NCBI RefSeq assembly: GCF_014648315.1
Contig: NZ_BMQW01000009.1
Span: 113,632-177,631 of the forward strand
Source of the DNA: Shewanella ulleungensis
GTDB lineage: Bacteria > Pseudomonadota > Gammaproteobacteria > Enterobacterales > Shewanellaceae
Direction of reading: 5' to 3'
Length of the DNA stretch: 64,000 nt
The position numbers and the translations under genes are program-made. Position 1 is the stretch's first letter, and each line of letters starts with the position of its first letter. Below are positions 1-10,087 of the stretch, piece by piece. A model generated the notes under the pieces. That model saw only the letters and a list, made by a program, of their open reading frames with translations, was not told the DNA's origin and searched no databases.

Positions 1-491
1 AGTTGCTCTCTAAGGCTACTTTTACAGTGAATTGTTGACCAGTCATTTAGGCTCCGACACTGCGGTATCGCGACTCAGCGAAAAAGTCGATTACCCAGTC
101 AAACGGCCCAAAAACATTACCCGAAGGATTCGGCTAAACCAGTTTTACTCTGTGTTTAATAGCTTTCTCAGCACCAATCGATTCATCTCAGTGAACACCG
201 TGTTTAACTTGATACCATTCAACTTGCAAAAATCAGCAACGCCTAGCATTTCGTATACCAATACCGAGAGCCTATTAAAGAAGTTTTGTGATTTACCGAT
301 AAACTGTAAATACCTAAACAAGAAACATCTAAACAAGCGTTTCCACTATCGATTATAGCGACTTAACATATCAGCCCTGATGTCAAAAATGCTGCAAATG
401 TTATGCAAGGTACTATGATTTAAATATGATTTAAAAAAGCTGACTAATTGTATATCAACTGTTCATATGATCATGAGGTTTAAGGATAGAA
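1..491. other. Region upstream of the chemoreceptor, no supported gene
   Basis: No convincing gene was found here. Open frames on both strands have low-complexity translations, no clear ribosome binding site and no recognisable domain. A minus-strand ATG at 44-46 follows directly after a TAA and would read MTGQQFTVKVALESN off the left edge, so it could be the first codons of a neighbouring gene, but 15 residues are too few to judge. The last 30 bases hold the AAGGA-type ribosome binding site of the chemoreceptor. Confidence 0.4.
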
Positions 492-2114
492 ATGAGAAAT
501 ATCAAAATTGGCAAATTGTTGTTACTGGGTTTTTCAATTCCTGTCATTGCTATTATTGGATTAATGTTACTGTCATTGTCACAGATGAATACCATTAACC
601 AACAATCAACAGAAATCTCAACTAATTGGCTTCCTTCAGTACAATTAATTGAACGCATCAACACCCAAACAGCAGATCTGCGTAACGATGAAGCTGTCCA
701 CATTATTTCGACAGACTCTCAAACAATACAGCAAGCAACCAATGCGATTAACCAAAAGAAACAACAAATAGAAAAAACCATTAACGACTATAGAGTGCTT
801 ATATCTAGCCCTCAAGAGCAAGCGCTTCTAGATGAGTTTGACGAGCTTTATCGTCAATATCTAGCCATTCAAATCGAACTCCTGCGTCTATCTGAAAACA
901 ATGATAATGAAGAAGCAAAAACCATGTTTTTGGGTAAATCATTAGCGGCTTATAGTAAATACTCAGAAACACTGCTCAAGTTGTCAACGTTAAATGAAAA
1001 TGGCGCTATTACGGCAAGTGAATATGGCGACGTAATTTATAGCCGTTCTATGACGATCATGGTGGTAGCGGTAGGTGTTGTCGCTATCATTATTATTTTT
1101 ATGGCATTACGCATCTCCAGCCTTCTTGTTAGTTCAATTACAGTCATACAACATGCGATGATCAGAATGTCTCAAGGTGATTTGAGTGTACGTATTGATA
1201 ACCAAGGTGAAAATGAACTTGGAATACTGTCAGATTGTTTAAACAAAACCTCTGAACAATTTGCAAAATTAACTCAACAGTTGATCACCGTGGCAGACAC
1301 AGTAGATAGCTCGTCACAAACATTGGCCTCCACCATGGAGCAAGCCGACAGCAACTCGCAAAACATGTTAATGCAAGTTGAGCAAGTCGCAACAGCTGTC
1401 AATGAAATGTCGAGCACCGCAATGGACATTAGCCGAAATGCTACTGAAGCAGAATCGTCAGCAATTGAAGCGAATCAAAGTGTCGATAAAGGCCATCACG
1501 CTTTGCAAGAGTCAAATAAAATCTCGGACAAAATCAACCACTCTATTAAAGAGTCAACTGAAATCGTCAATCAGTTAAAGAGTTACTCAAACGAAATTGG
1601 CGCTGTTATTGAAGTCATTAATGGTATTTCTGAACAAACCAATCTATTAGCACTTAATGCTGCAATTGAAGCCGCACGCGCTGGAGAACAAGGCAGAGGT
1701 TTTGCTGTTGTTGCTGATGAAGTGAGAACATTGGCAGGTAAAACGCAAACCTCTACCATCAACATTCAAGAAATTATTACCAAACTGCAAAACCAAGCAT
1801 CCAAAGCTGATGAATACATGCAATCAAATGCATATTTAATTGATGAAGCCCAAAAAATTGCTCAAGAAGTACGGGACTCCTTCTCAGACATTGCCCTATC
1901 GGTCTCTAGAATCTCAGAAATGAACTCTTTAGTCGCAACCGCTTCAACAGAGCAATCAAGCGTAACGGATGATATTTCTAAAAATATTACCCAAATGGTC
2001 GACATGGTGAATCAAAATGTCGCGGGAATTAGTCATAGCTCTAAAGCCAGTATCGATTTATCAAAGCAATCATCTAATCAGAAAAAAGTACTTTCATTTT
2101 TTACTATCAATTAA
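492..2114 (+). CDS. Methyl-accepting chemotaxis protein
   Basis: Membrane chemoreceptor that would pass ligand signals to CheA/CheW to control flagellar rotation. The 540 residues show a first membrane helix at about 8-29, a periplasmic all-helical sensor of the four-helix-bundle type to about residue 185, a second membrane helix at about 187-209, a HAMP segment to about 262 and a long cytoplasmic coiled coil. The highly conserved hairpin tip, [18 protein letters not shown] followed by [12 protein letters not shown], lies at about 380-410. There is no CheR/CheB-docking pentapeptide at the C-terminus, so adaptation probably relies on other receptors. The start is set by an AAGGA site just upstream. 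The gene stands alone and ends at a terminator shared with the convergent neighbour. The ligand cannot be told. Confidence 0.95.
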   Translation: MRNIKIGKLLLLGFSIPVIAIIGLMLLSLSQMNTINQQSTEISTNWLPSVQLIERINTQTADLRNDEAVHIISTDSQTIQQATNAINQKKQQIEKTINDYRVLISSPQEQALLDEFDELYRQYLAIQIELLRLSENNDNEEAKTMFLGKSLAAYSKYSETLLKLSTLNENGAITASEYGDVIYSRSMTIMVVAVGVVAIIIIFMALRISSLLVSSITVIQHAMIRMSQGDLSVRIDNQGENELGILSDCLNKTSEQFAKLTQQLITVADTVDSSSQTLASTMEQADSNSQNMLMQVEQVATAVNEMSSTAMDISRNATEAESSAIEANQSVDKGHHALQESNKISDKINHSIKESTEIVNQLKSYSNEIGAVIEVINGISEQTNLLALNAAIEAARAGEQGRGFAVVADEVRTLAGKTQTSTINIQEIITKLQNQASKADEYMQSNAYLIDEAQKIAQEVRDSFSDIALSVSRISEMNSLVATASTEQSSVTDDISKNITQMVDMVNQNVAGISHSSKASIDLSKQSSNQKKVLSFFTIN

Positions 2115-2126
2115 TTATTGAGCATT

Positions 2127-2155
2127 AAAAAAGGCTACCCCAGGTAGCCTTTTTG
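2127..2155. terminator. Bidirectional intrinsic terminator
   Basis: AAGGCTACC and GGTAGCCTT form a 9-bp stem with a three-base CCA loop, with an A-run before and a T-run after. It therefore works for the chemoreceptor on the plus strand and for the convergent gene at 2171-3241 on the minus strand. Confidence 0.9.
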
Positions 2156-2170
2156 TTAATTAGGGATTCA

Positions 2171-3241
2171 TTATCTGCCCACAGTCGTCTCTGCTAAGGC
2201 ATCAAATTGGATAATATAGTAACGTCCATCACTCTTATCTTCTTGGTTATTCACTGCTGGAGATAAGTGTAATTTATTAACTGCTACGAGAATTTTACCG
2301 TCAGTAGTGGTGGCAAAACCGTCTGCCCAACTCAATTTATCAGCGTCTTGGTATAAAATATGGTACTGGCGATCCGTATCAATATACCCAACAGCATTGT
2401 GAGTCATGTCAGTGACATAAATGTTACCGCTGTTATCTATTGTAATACCATCACTGATAGGCTTGTTGGCATAAAACTCTACTTTGCTACGCAACATATT
2501 GGCCGAAATTTTAGCATCTAATAAATATTGGGTATGCACGCGATACAACTTCTCACCACTCAACGCGCCAAAATAAACCCATTCATTATGAATGTCTAAT
2601 GTAATAGAATCGACGCCAATACGGATAGGTTGCTCACCAATCGATAATGTTTTGCCATCAATCACTGCATCGATATCTTCAGGGCGTGTATAAACAGTGC
2701 TATCGAGAACTCTACGTGCATTACCTGTCGTTATATCAACCACAATTAAGCCTGCATTATCGCCACCAGCAGGGTCACTGATGTAAATAGCCTCATGATC
2801 GCGATCGACCGCTAAGTCATTCAAAAATGAATTAACCGGCAATACTGCTGCAGTTAACTCAATTGTTTTATAAAGTTGGTTATTTAACGTATCCCAACCG
2901 ATTAAATGCCCTGCTCGGTCATGCCCAGTGGCCGTTTCAAGCATCCATAAAATCCCTTTTTCATCGACAACAACGCCGAGTACAGGGTTAAGCTTTTGAT
3001 TAAAATCGCGATTAGGATAATCTATTATCGTACCGTCTTGCTTAAGCTCTACGATTCGAGCATCCACACCATAAAAGTGGTGATTACTCATAAAAACACG
3101 ACCTGTCGCAGATACTGCAATATTACCCGGTGGATGCTGTTTATCTAACTCTCGAAAAACAGAAAATTCACCTGCATTCACACTGATTGCCGTAACACTT
3201 AATAAAGCGAGCAGTAATACGACAAAAATGAGCCTTAACAT
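2171..3241 (-). CDS. Exported Yellow/MRJP-like beta-propeller protein
   Basis: A 356-residue protein with a clear signal peptide (hydrophobic 3-22, then NAGEF). The body is a series of strand-turn segments such as LAVDRDHEAIYISD, VDSITLDIHNEWVYFGA and GNIYVTDMTHNAVGYID. This pattern is typical of the major royal jelly protein/Yellow branch of six-bladed propellers, related to SMP-30/gluconolactonase. Members are usually periplasmic, and enzymatic activity is known only for relatives, so substrate and reaction are not assigned. It is transcribed divergently from the TetR-family gene at 3475, and the intervening 233 bp carry a duplicated operator-like dyad. This suggests that the regulator controls this gene. 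Confidence 0.8.
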   Translation of the reverse strand: MLRLIFVVLLLALLSVTAISVNAGEFSVFRELDKQHPPGNIAVSATGRVFMSNHHFYGVDARIVELKQDGTIIDYPNRDFNQKLNPVLGVVVDEKGILWMLETATGHDRAGHLIGWDTLNNQLYKTIELTAAVLPVNSFLNDLAVDRDHEAIYISDPAGGDNAGLIVVDITTGNARRVLDSTVYTRPEDIDAVIDGKTLSIGEQPIRIGVDSITLDIHNEWVYFGALSGEKLYRVHTQYLLDAKISANMLRSKVEFYANKPISDGITIDNSGNIYVTDMTHNAVGYIDTDRQYHILYQDADKLSWADGFATTTDGKILVAVNKLHLSPAVNNQEDKSDGRYYIIQFDALAETTVGR

Positions 3242-3322
3242 AACGAGGATCCCTATTGAATAATGAGTCTAGCGAGCTGTAATGATCAACGACACGCACA
3301 AACTAACTCATATCGTTCTTAT

Positions 3323-3338
3323 TTGAATATGCATTCAA
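3323..3338. promoter_or_regulatory. Operator-like dyad, copy 1
   Basis: TTGAA-TATGCA-TTCAA is a perfect 5-bp inverted repeat with a 6-bp spacer. It lies between the divergent MRJP-like and TetR genes. A near-identical copy begins 49 bp further on. The size and symmetry fit a TetR dimer site; binding is inferred. Confidence 0.55.
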
Positions 3339-3371
3339 GATAATCATTTTCAAGCTTAGAAGCAAGCTTTT

Positions 3372-3387
3372 TTGAACAATCATTCAA
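3372..3387. promoter_or_regulatory. Operator-like dyad, copy 2
   Basis: TTGAA-CAATCA-TTCAA has the same half-sites and spacer length as copy 1. Two such sites in a 233-bp divergent intergenic region are unlikely by chance and suggest autoregulation plus control of the divergent gene. Confidence 0.55.
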
Positions 3388-3474
3388 GTGGTGTTATTAT
3401 TATAAATAAGCCTCATGGATAACTCATTCAACTAGGCTAATTGAAATATGCAGTAGGATTTAGGAATAAGCGCT

Positions 3475-4038
3475 ATGGCGAAGAAGAATTATCAACGTGA
3501 AGACGTATTAGATAAAGTTATTACTTTATTTTGGCAACAAGGCTATGCCGCATCAAGTGTCCAACAGATTACTAAAGCGACAGGATTAAAACCGGGCAGT
3601 ATTTATCATGAGTTTGAAAGTAAAGAAAAGCTGTTTCAGGAAGCATTAGCTCGCTATGCCTCGTCCTCAATTGGCTCAATTCACCAAAAAATGGCCAATA
3701 CCTCGAACGTCAATGAAGGTATCAAGCAAATATTGACTGATTTAATTGAACAGTCAAAAGCGTGTGATTACTGCGGCTGTTTTTTAATCAAAACACAACT
3801 TGAGTTGGCATCGCAAGGAAATAGTTTATACAAGTTTGCCTCAGAGCAATTAGCCAACATAGAAAAAATTTATACCCAATATCTAAGCCTAACCTACTCA
3901 GAAGTACAGGCTAAAGCTTACGCAGCACAGCTGATGACGGTCATTTTTGGCATTCGTATATACGGTTACCAGGCGGACTCGGCCAATACCATCATCCAAA
4001 CCATCAACGCGCTACTCCCCTGGTTAAATGAGCACTAA
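3475..4038 (+). CDS. TetR/AcrR-family transcriptional regulator
   Basis: A 187-residue regulator. The N-terminal 60 residues form the TetR helix-turn-helix (DKVITLFWQQGYAASSVQQI, then TGLKPGSIYHEFESKEKLF), which is the best conserved part of the family. The C-terminal ligand-binding domain is helical and contains an unusual CDYCGC cluster at about residues 99-104. These cysteines might make it sensitive to thiol-reactive compounds, but that is inference. It is divergent from the MRJP-like gene, with two TTGAA-N6-TTCAA dyads between them. Its last 35 bases overlap the end of the truncated TetR frame on the opposite strand. Confidence 0.9.
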   Translation: MAKKNYQREDVLDKVITLFWQQGYAASSVQQITKATGLKPGSIYHEFESKEKLFQEALARYASSSIGSIHQKMANTSNVNEGIKQILTDLIEQSKACDYCGCFLIKTQLELASQGNSLYKFASEQLANIEKIYTQYLSLTYSEVQAKAYAAQLMTVIFGIRIYGYQADSANTIIQTINALLPWLNEH

Positions 4039-4294
4039 TGCGATAAGTACAATAAGTGCGATAAATGCCCATTATCTTATTATCAACAACTTCAACAATT
4101 TCAACAATAAGTTGTTCAAAAATATCGCTTTTCTTACCCAATAAATTATGGACAGTAGGAATACTCAACTGCTCCTTAGACGCAAGCTCATTAATGGTAA
4201 AGGCTTCAAAACCATTATTCGAAATAAGCTCTCTGGCTATAGAGAGTAGTCTCTCTTTTCTTAACGCTTTATTTGCACATAAGGAAGTTGGCAT
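4004..4294 (-). pseudogene. Truncated TetR regulator (DNA-binding domain only)
   Basis: The 96-residue frame has a good TetR N-terminal domain (LLSIARELISNNGFEAFTIN, then ELASKEQLSIPTVHNLLGKKSDIFEQL). It loses all similarity after about residue 72 and stops without any ligand-binding domain, whereas family members are usually 180-220 residues. The foreign-looking tail lies next to and over the 3' end of the intact TetR gene on the other strand. This suggests a deletion or rearrangement joined the remnant to this site. It could still give a short DNA-binding protein, but a decaying gene is more likely. Confidence 0.65.
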
Positions 4295-4536
4295 TAATGG
4301 TTCTGTCTGACATAACCATTAGCCACAATAAAAATGCCTTTCGAGATCTCATGCCATTTATTTATCTGGTTTTCGTTGGCAGCCACTTTAATGCGTTTTA
4401 TTACAAATTTCATTGGAGAAACTATTATTTTATGGCACCCTAAATAAAGGCTTTACATGGCATTATTTTACAATTTCTGAGTGACTTATCTTATATGATG
4501 TAATGCCTCGCTCTTCAATCAAAAAAGGATTAAGCA

Positions 4537-5586
4537 TTGCTAGCACTCATCAAAAAACACCGAAATAGTACCGCAGAGCAGCAACAGGCTCGGGTTATTT
4601 CGTTGTTTTCATTGGTTGGAATGTCAATCACCTTATTGATGGGAATAGTGAGCTTATTTGGTGATAACACAATCCTAACTATCGTCTTGTTTATTGCCAG
4701 TATCACGTATTTGCTGGCCTTCTTTTCTGTGAAGCGTTTTGATATTAGTATTAGCGCCACACTCGTGATTTACTCGCTGTATTTATTAATGTTTTATCTG
4801 GTCTTTAGTGGCGGAGTTTCCCTAACGGGCCCATTATGGATTTTCATTGTCGCGCCAGTATCGGTTTACGTATTGGGTTTGCGTCACGGCTTAATTAATT
4901 TATCTCTGTTCCTATGCATCATCTGCATTATCATATTTTTACCGCAGCAATGGGTTGAGCATGCACAATACAGCAATGAATTTTCGCTCAGGTTGATTAT
5001 TTCGTTTTTAACCATGTCCTTTTTATCAGCTCTGTATGAATATTCCAGAATGCAAGCCTATATCAGTGCTCTTGAACTGAGCAGACAATACCAAGAGCTT
5101 GCTATGCGCGATCCACTAACCAAACTGGCGAATAGACGCAATGCCGCTGCGATTTTGGAACAAGAGAAATCAAGATTACAGCGCAACAATGAACCTTTAT
5201 CAGTATTATTGTGCGATTTAGACCACTTTAAATTGGTCAACGATAAATACGGCCATAATGGCGGAGACATGGTACTCACCGAGTTATCGGCCCTCTTTAA
5301 AGAACAAGTCCGACAGCAAGATTGTGTCGCACGCTGGGGCGGCGAAGAGTTTTTGATTATTCTGCCACAAACATCATCAGAGCAAGCGAGCGTCATCGCA
5401 GAGAAAATCCGTAGCAGTGTTGAGCAATACACCATCAACTTTGTTAAACATCAGATCCGCGTCACCATCAGTATTGGCATATCACAGCTTGCTGAAGATC
5501 AAACTATTGATGAGCTGATCAACAATGCCGATAAATGTTTGTACCAAGCGAAAACTTTAGGTCGAAATCGGGTTCATCCGACGTAA
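4537..5586 (+). CDS. Membrane-bound diguanylate cyclase
   Basis: Makes cyclic di-GMP from two GTP. The 349 residues contain about six hydrophobic membrane segments up to residue 175, then a complete GGDEF domain. The active-site motif is GGEEF at 268-272. The product-inhibition site RxxD (RQQD, 259-262) lies exactly five residues before it, so feedback control is expected. The start is a TTG at 4537 with an AAGGA site seven bases upstream; no better start is available. There is no PAS or other known cytoplasmic sensor, so any signal must be sensed by the membrane part, which is of an unassigned type. The gene is monocistronic. Confidence 0.92.
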   Translation: MLALIKKHRNSTAEQQQARVISLFSLVGMSITLLMGIVSLFGDNTILTIVLFIASITYLLAFFSVKRFDISISATLVIYSLYLLMFYLVFSGGVSLTGPLWIFIVAPVSVYVLGLRHGLINLSLFLCIICIIIFLPQQWVEHAQYSNEFSLRLIISFLTMSFLSALYEYSRMQAYISALELSRQYQELAMRDPLTKLANRRNAAAILEQEKSRLQRNNEPLSVLLCDLDHFKLVNDKYGHNGGDMVLTELSALFKEQVRQQDCVARWGGEEFLIILPQTSSEQASVIAEKIRSSVEQYTINFVKHQIRVTISIGISQLAEDQTIDELINNADKCLYQAKTLGRNRVHPT

Positions 5587-5659
5587 ATACGATTGCCCCG
5601 CGAGACGCTGTGCAGTGGTATTATTAGGCTTAATTGACCAGATAATTACATCATGTACA

Positions 5660-5688
5660 ACATGGCTTACTTAGACATGGCTTACTTA
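5660..5688. repeat. Short direct repeat
   Basis: A 14-base unit (ACATGGCTTACTTA) occurs twice, separated by one base, in the gap after the diguanylate cyclase gene. It looks like a slippage duplication; no function can be proposed. Confidence 0.6.
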
Positions 5689-5785
5689 ATAGTGTCACTG
5701 TTCGTTAAGAGATAAACCAAACAGTTGCGGAGCTCACACCTCCCCGCTCATGAATGGGTTTAATATAAGCGCCTTAAAAATCAAT

Positions 5786-5825
5786 TTATTAACAAGGCCA
5801 ACATTAAACATGACCTTGTTAATAA
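5786..5825 (-). terminator. Long hairpin downstream of acnA
   Basis: TTATTAACAAGG and CCTTGTTAATAA form a perfect 12-bp stem around a 16-base loop, 15 bases after the acnA stop. The outer stem is AT-rich, and a proper U-tract is missing. It may terminate acnA, protect its mRNA end, or stop convergent readthrough from the cyclase gene. Confidence 0.6.
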
Positions 5826-5839
5826 GATTAATATGGGTA

Positions 5840-8566
5840 TTACTTCGCTAGGTTTCGTAATACATAATGCAAGATGCCGCCATGTTGGTAATAACTAAAC
5901 TCATTAGGGGTATCAATGCGAATTTTAGCTTCAAACGAATGTTGCTTACCCGCTTTGTCGGTCACTGATACCTTAACTGTTTTCTGTTCGGCACTTATCG
6001 CAGGAATACTAAATTGTTCTTCACCTGTGAGGTTTAGTGCTTCTGCACTGTCATCAGGCATAAACTGTAGAGGCAAGATGCCCATTCCTACCAAATTAGA
6101 ACGGTGAATACGCTCATAACTTTGTGCTATAACCGCTTTTATCCCCAACAGTGCAGGCCCTTTTGCTGCCCAGTCCCGCGAGCTGCCAGTGCCATATTCT
6201 TTACCTGCCAGCACAATACAAGGCGTACCTTGTTGCTGATACTCCATAGCAGCATCAAATACGGTCATCGACTCACCGTTAGGCATTAAACGTGTCCAAC
6301 AGCCTTCGGTCCCCGGAGCCAGCTGATTTTTTAACCTTACATTGGCAAAGGTGCCGCGCATCATGACTTCATGATTGCCACGACGTGAACCGTAAGAGTT
6401 AAAGTCTTTTATGGCGACTCCAGCTTGCTGTAAGTAGTCTCCAGCAGGGCTGTCTGGTGCAATAGAGCCCGCTGGTGATATATGGTCAGTCGTGACCGAA
6501 TCACCTAACTTAAGCAAACAACGGGCATTGTCGATAGCCATAATGTTAGGTACTTCAGCACTGATCCCATCAAAAAATGGCGGCTGTTTAACATAGGTGG
6601 AGTCGGGCCAGTTATATTTTTGGCTTTGTACTACCTCGAGCCCTTGCCAGTCTGCATCGCCGCTATATACGTCGGCATAACGGGAAACAAACATCTCACT
6701 TTGTACCGCGCTGGCCATGACCTGTTGAATTTCCTGATTGTCTGGCCAGATATCTTTTAAATAAACTGCATTACCATCAGCATCTTCACCCAATGGCTCA
6801 GTAACCATATCGGCTTTCATATTTCCGGCCAATGCATAAGCAACCACCAGCGGCGGCGATGCTAAGTAATTGGCTTGTACTTCTGGATGGATGCGGCCAT
6901 CAAAGTTACGGTTGCCCGATAACACCGAAGACACCTTTAACCTGCCTTGTTGTATCGCTTCACTAACGGGTTGAGGCAATGGACCTGAATTACCAATACA
7001 AGTGGTACAACCATAGCCAACCAACTGAAAACCTAGAGCATCTAAATCAACACTAAGACCCGATTTAATTAAATAATCCGTCACTACCTGTGAGCCTGGT
7101 GCAAAGCTGGTTTTCACCCAAGGTTTAACCTGTAAGCCTTTTTTACGCGCATTTCGGGCCAATAATCCGGCTGCGATTAACACCGATGGATTAGAGGTAT
7201 TAGTACAACTGGTTATCGCCGCTATCACCACCGCGCCAGCTTCCAGCACAAAGTCTTTATCTCGATAACGACAAGCAACACCAGTACTGCCATCGGCGAC
7301 GGGTACTTGCACCGATGGACCACCCTCGCTTGCCAACTCGTCTTTACCTTCGGCATCGATGTGGCTCACAGGGATTTGACTGTCCAACCATTGGCGGAAA
7401 CTGACTCCAGCTTGCTCAAGTGCAATTCTGTCCTGAGGTCTTTTAGGGCCAGCAATAGAAGGCACAATACTGCCTAAATCCAGTTTTAAGGTTGCGTGAT
7501 AACAGGCTTTGTTGTCGGATGCACTGGCCCACATGCCCATCTGTTTAAGATACGCTTTGATCAGTGCGATACGCTCTGGATCTCGACCGGTAAGCTTGAG
7601 ATAATCTAGGGTTTGTTCATCAATCGGGAAGATGCCACAAGTCGCACCGTATTCTGGCGCCATATTGGCAATGGTTGCCCTATCAGCCAAGGTTAATTGA
7701 TCAACACCGGCACCAAAAAATTCTACAAACTTACCTACCACGCCAAATGAGCGCAGCTGTTCGGTTACCGTTAACACGAGATCAGTCGCGGTAACTCCTG
7801 GGGGTAATGTACCGACAAATTCAAATCCGACAATTTCGGGTAACAACATCGTCACCGGTTGGCCTAACATCGCGGCCTCAGCCTCAATGCCACCGACGCC
7901 CCAACCCAATACTCCCAAACCGTTGATCATGGTGGTGTGAGAATCGGTTCCCACTAAGGTGTCGGGATACAATAGGTTATCGTCATCTTCTTTGACAAAG
8001 ACCACTCTCGCCAAATATTCCAGATTGATTTGATGCACGATACCGCGCCCGGGCGGTACCACTTTAAAGTTGTCGAAGGCTTGCTGACCCCAACGCAAAA
8101 ACTGATATCGTTCGCGGTTTCGTTGAATCTCAATGGCAGTATTTTTTTGTAGCGCCCCTGTTTCGGCAAATACATCAACCATCACTGAGTGGTCAATCAC
8201 CAACTCTACCGGATTCAGTGGATTAATCGCGTCGGCATTGCCGCCCAATGTCACGATGGCATCACGCATTGCGGCTAAATCGACCACCGAAGGTACGCCA
8301 GTAAAATCTTGTAGAATGACTCGAGAAGGAACAAAGGCAATTTCGGTTTCTGACCAGTTATCTAAATCCCAGCGGGCCAAGGTTTCAATATCTTCTGGCT
8401 GGACAAAATCCGACTTTTCGTAACGCAGAAGATTTTCTAATAATATTTTTGCCGCAAAGGGTAAGCGGGCTAAATCGTAGTGTTCAGCTAATCGATCAAA
8501 GCTGTAATACCGGAAAGTTTTTCCATTACTTTCAAGCTGTTTCAATAATTGCATAGAATGGTTCAT
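5840..8566 (-). CDS. acnA: Aconitate hydratase A
   Basis: TCA-cycle enzyme that isomerises citrate to isocitrate through cis-aconitate, using a [4Fe-4S] cluster in the cytoplasm. The 908 residues align along their whole length with E. coli AcnA (891 residues). The three cluster ligands are C454 (in TSCTNTSNPS), C520 and C523 (in GYGCTTCIGNSG). The N-terminal VVDLAAMRDA and VGTDSHTTMINGLG blocks and the C-terminal swivel domain with DFNSYGSRRGNHEVMMRG are all intact. The related methylcitrate dehydratase AcnD is shorter and normally sits in a prp operon, which is absent here. It is divergent from the fumarase gene with 92 bp between the two starts. Confidence 0.95.
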   Translation of the reverse strand: MNHSMQLLKQLESNGKTFRYYSFDRLAEHYDLARLPFAAKILLENLLRYEKSDFVQPEDIETLARWDLDNWSETEIAFVPSRVILQDFTGVPSVVDLAAMRDAIVTLGGNADAINPLNPVELVIDHSVMVDVFAETGALQKNTAIEIQRNRERYQFLRWGQQAFDNFKVVPPGRGIVHQINLEYLARVVFVKEDDDNLLYPDTLVGTDSHTTMINGLGVLGWGVGGIEAEAAMLGQPVTMLLPEIVGFEFVGTLPPGVTATDLVLTVTEQLRSFGVVGKFVEFFGAGVDQLTLADRATIANMAPEYGATCGIFPIDEQTLDYLKLTGRDPERIALIKAYLKQMGMWASASDNKACYHATLKLDLGSIVPSIAGPKRPQDRIALEQAGVSFRQWLDSQIPVSHIDAEGKDELASEGGPSVQVPVADGSTGVACRYRDKDFVLEAGAVVIAAITSCTNTSNPSVLIAAGLLARNARKKGLQVKPWVKTSFAPGSQVVTDYLIKSGLSVDLDALGFQLVGYGCTTCIGNSGPLPQPVSEAIQQGRLKVSSVLSGNRNFDGRIHPEVQANYLASPPLVVAYALAGNMKADMVTEPLGEDADGNAVYLKDIWPDNQEIQQVMASAVQSEMFVSRYADVYSGDADWQGLEVVQSQKYNWPDSTYVKQPPFFDGISAEVPNIMAIDNARCLLKLGDSVTTDHISPAGSIAPDSPAGDYLQQAGVAIKDFNSYGSRRGNHEVMMRGTFANVRLKNQLAPGTEGCWTRLMPNGESMTVFDAAMEYQQQGTPCIVLAGKEYGTGSSRDWAAKGPALLGIKAVIAQSYERIHRSNLVGMGILPLQFMPDDSAEALNLTGEEQFSIPAISAEQKTVKVSVTDKAGKQHSFEAKIRIDTPNEFSYYQHGGILHYVLRNLAK

Positions 8567-8658
8567 TACTGATCTCCCTATAAACGTTTATTGGCACTTC
8601 CTGCTAAGCTTAGTGAACACACTAACATATACAAATCAAAAATCGAGTCGGAAACCTT

Positions 8659-10032
8659 ATGAGTAAGATGCGTATAGAATATGACAGTATGGGGAAAGTA
8701 CAGGTGCCAGATGACGTTTGTTATCAGGCGCAAACTCAACGCGCACGAGATAACTTTCAGTTTTCGAAGCGGCGCTTTCCGACGCCAGCGATACTCGCCC
8801 TACTCGACATAAAATCAGCTGCAGCAAAGGCGAATAGCCAACTCGATTTGTTAGATAGCGCCATGGCCAAAGCGATTCAACAAGCGATTATCGCCGCTAA
8901 AAAGCTTGATTTTTCGCAGCATTTTCCGATTGATTTGTTCCAAACAGGCTCTGGCACCAGTTCGAATATGAATGTTAATGAAGTCATTGCCAGCCTTGCC
9001 AGTGACATTTTGCAGGCAAAGGTTCACCCTAATGATCATATCAATATGGGTCAAAGTAGTAACGATGTGGTGCCCGCCTGTATTCATATTAGTACGGTTA
9101 GGCAATTAAAGAACTTATTGTATCCGGCCATTAATGGCTTGCATGACAGATTAGCGTTTTTGGCCGATGAGTATTCCAATACAGTCAAAACTGGTCGCAC
9201 CCATTTAATGGACGCCATGCCAATTACGCTTGGTCAGGAACTGCGATGTTGGCAACAACAGCTAAACAGTGCTCAAGCTCGAATTCAGCAAGTAGAACTT
9301 AGCCTGCATCATTTGCCATTGGGCGGTACAGCGGTTGGCACTGGCGTTAATTGTGATCCCAATTTTGCCAAACTTGCATGTGATGACTTACAACAGCAAG
9401 ATAAAATCCCTTGGCAGGCGGCGATAATGCCTGCGTTATATATGAGTAGCCAAGACCACACCTTAGCCATGGCTTCGGCGCTCAAAGGGTTAGCGGTTAC
9501 GTTATTGAAAATCGCCAATGATTTACGCTGGATGAACTCAGGGCCTGTAGCAGGGTTACAAGAAATTAGCTTAACTGCGCTGCAACCCGGCTCATCGATA
9601 ATGCCCGGTAAGGTTAATCCCGTGATCCCAGAAGCGGTAGCCATGATTGCCGCTGAAGTTATTGGCAATGAAGCAACCATAACCATTGCGGCGCAATCGG
9701 GTAATTTTCAATTGAATGTGATGTTGCCACTGATTGCCGACAAGCTACTGTCCAGTATTGATTTATTAACCCATGCCTGCCAAGCCATGACCGACAAAGT
9801 GTTTGCCGAGTTTAGCCCCAATGTAGAACATTTAACCCAGGCATTGGAGAAAAATCCTATTCTGGCGACCGCACTTAATTCCGTGGTGGGTTACGATATG
9901 GCCGCAAAAATTGCTAAACGTGCAGATAAAGAACATAAATCAGTATTAGCCATTGCACTTGAAGAAACCGATTTGGACGAAGATAAACTCAAAACGATAC
10001 TTGACCCATTGCATTTGGCCAAAACGAAATAA
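8659..10032 (+). CDS. fumC: Class II fumarate hydratase
   Basis: Hydrates fumarate to L-malate in the TCA cycle without an iron-sulfur cluster. The 457 residues carry the superfamily signature GSSIMPGKVNP at about 312-322. They also have the substrate-binding blocks TGSGTSSNMNVNEV, GQSSNDVVP and GRTHLMDAMP. Aspartase shares the fold, but the PGKVNP form and the overall match favour fumarase. Some substrate blocks differ from E. coli FumC (PVIPEAV after the signature), so related lyase activity cannot be fully excluded. It shares a divergent promoter region with acnA, which pairs two consecutive TCA activities. Confidence 0.85.
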   Translation: MSKMRIEYDSMGKVQVPDDVCYQAQTQRARDNFQFSKRRFPTPAILALLDIKSAAAKANSQLDLLDSAMAKAIQQAIIAAKKLDFSQHFPIDLFQTGSGTSSNMNVNEVIASLASDILQAKVHPNDHINMGQSSNDVVPACIHISTVRQLKNLLYPAINGLHDRLAFLADEYSNTVKTGRTHLMDAMPITLGQELRCWQQQLNSAQARIQQVELSLHHLPLGGTAVGTGVNCDPNFAKLACDDLQQQDKIPWQAAIMPALYMSSQDHTLAMASALKGLAVTLLKIANDLRWMNSGPVAGLQEISLTALQPGSSIMPGKVNPVIPEAVAMIAAEVIGNEATITIAAQSGNFQLNVMLPLIADKLLSSIDLLTHACQAMTDKVFAEFSPNVEHLTQALEKNPILATALNSVVGYDMAAKIAKRADKEHKSVLAIALEETDLDEDKLKTILDPLHLAKTK

Positions 10033-10087
10033 TATTTGTAATGTACAAAGAAAAATGTGCGCGGCTTATTGGATACAAAAAGCAAAC

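Noticed and set aside
32..358. Plus-strand 108-residue open frame at the left end
   Set aside because: No ribosome binding site, low-complexity translation and no recognisable domain; the antisense frame is equally poor.
4297..4443. Frame of about 48 residues (MVLSDITISHNKN...) after the truncated TetR gene
   Set aside because: No ribosome binding site and no family resemblance; possibly part of the same decayed segment, but not supportable.
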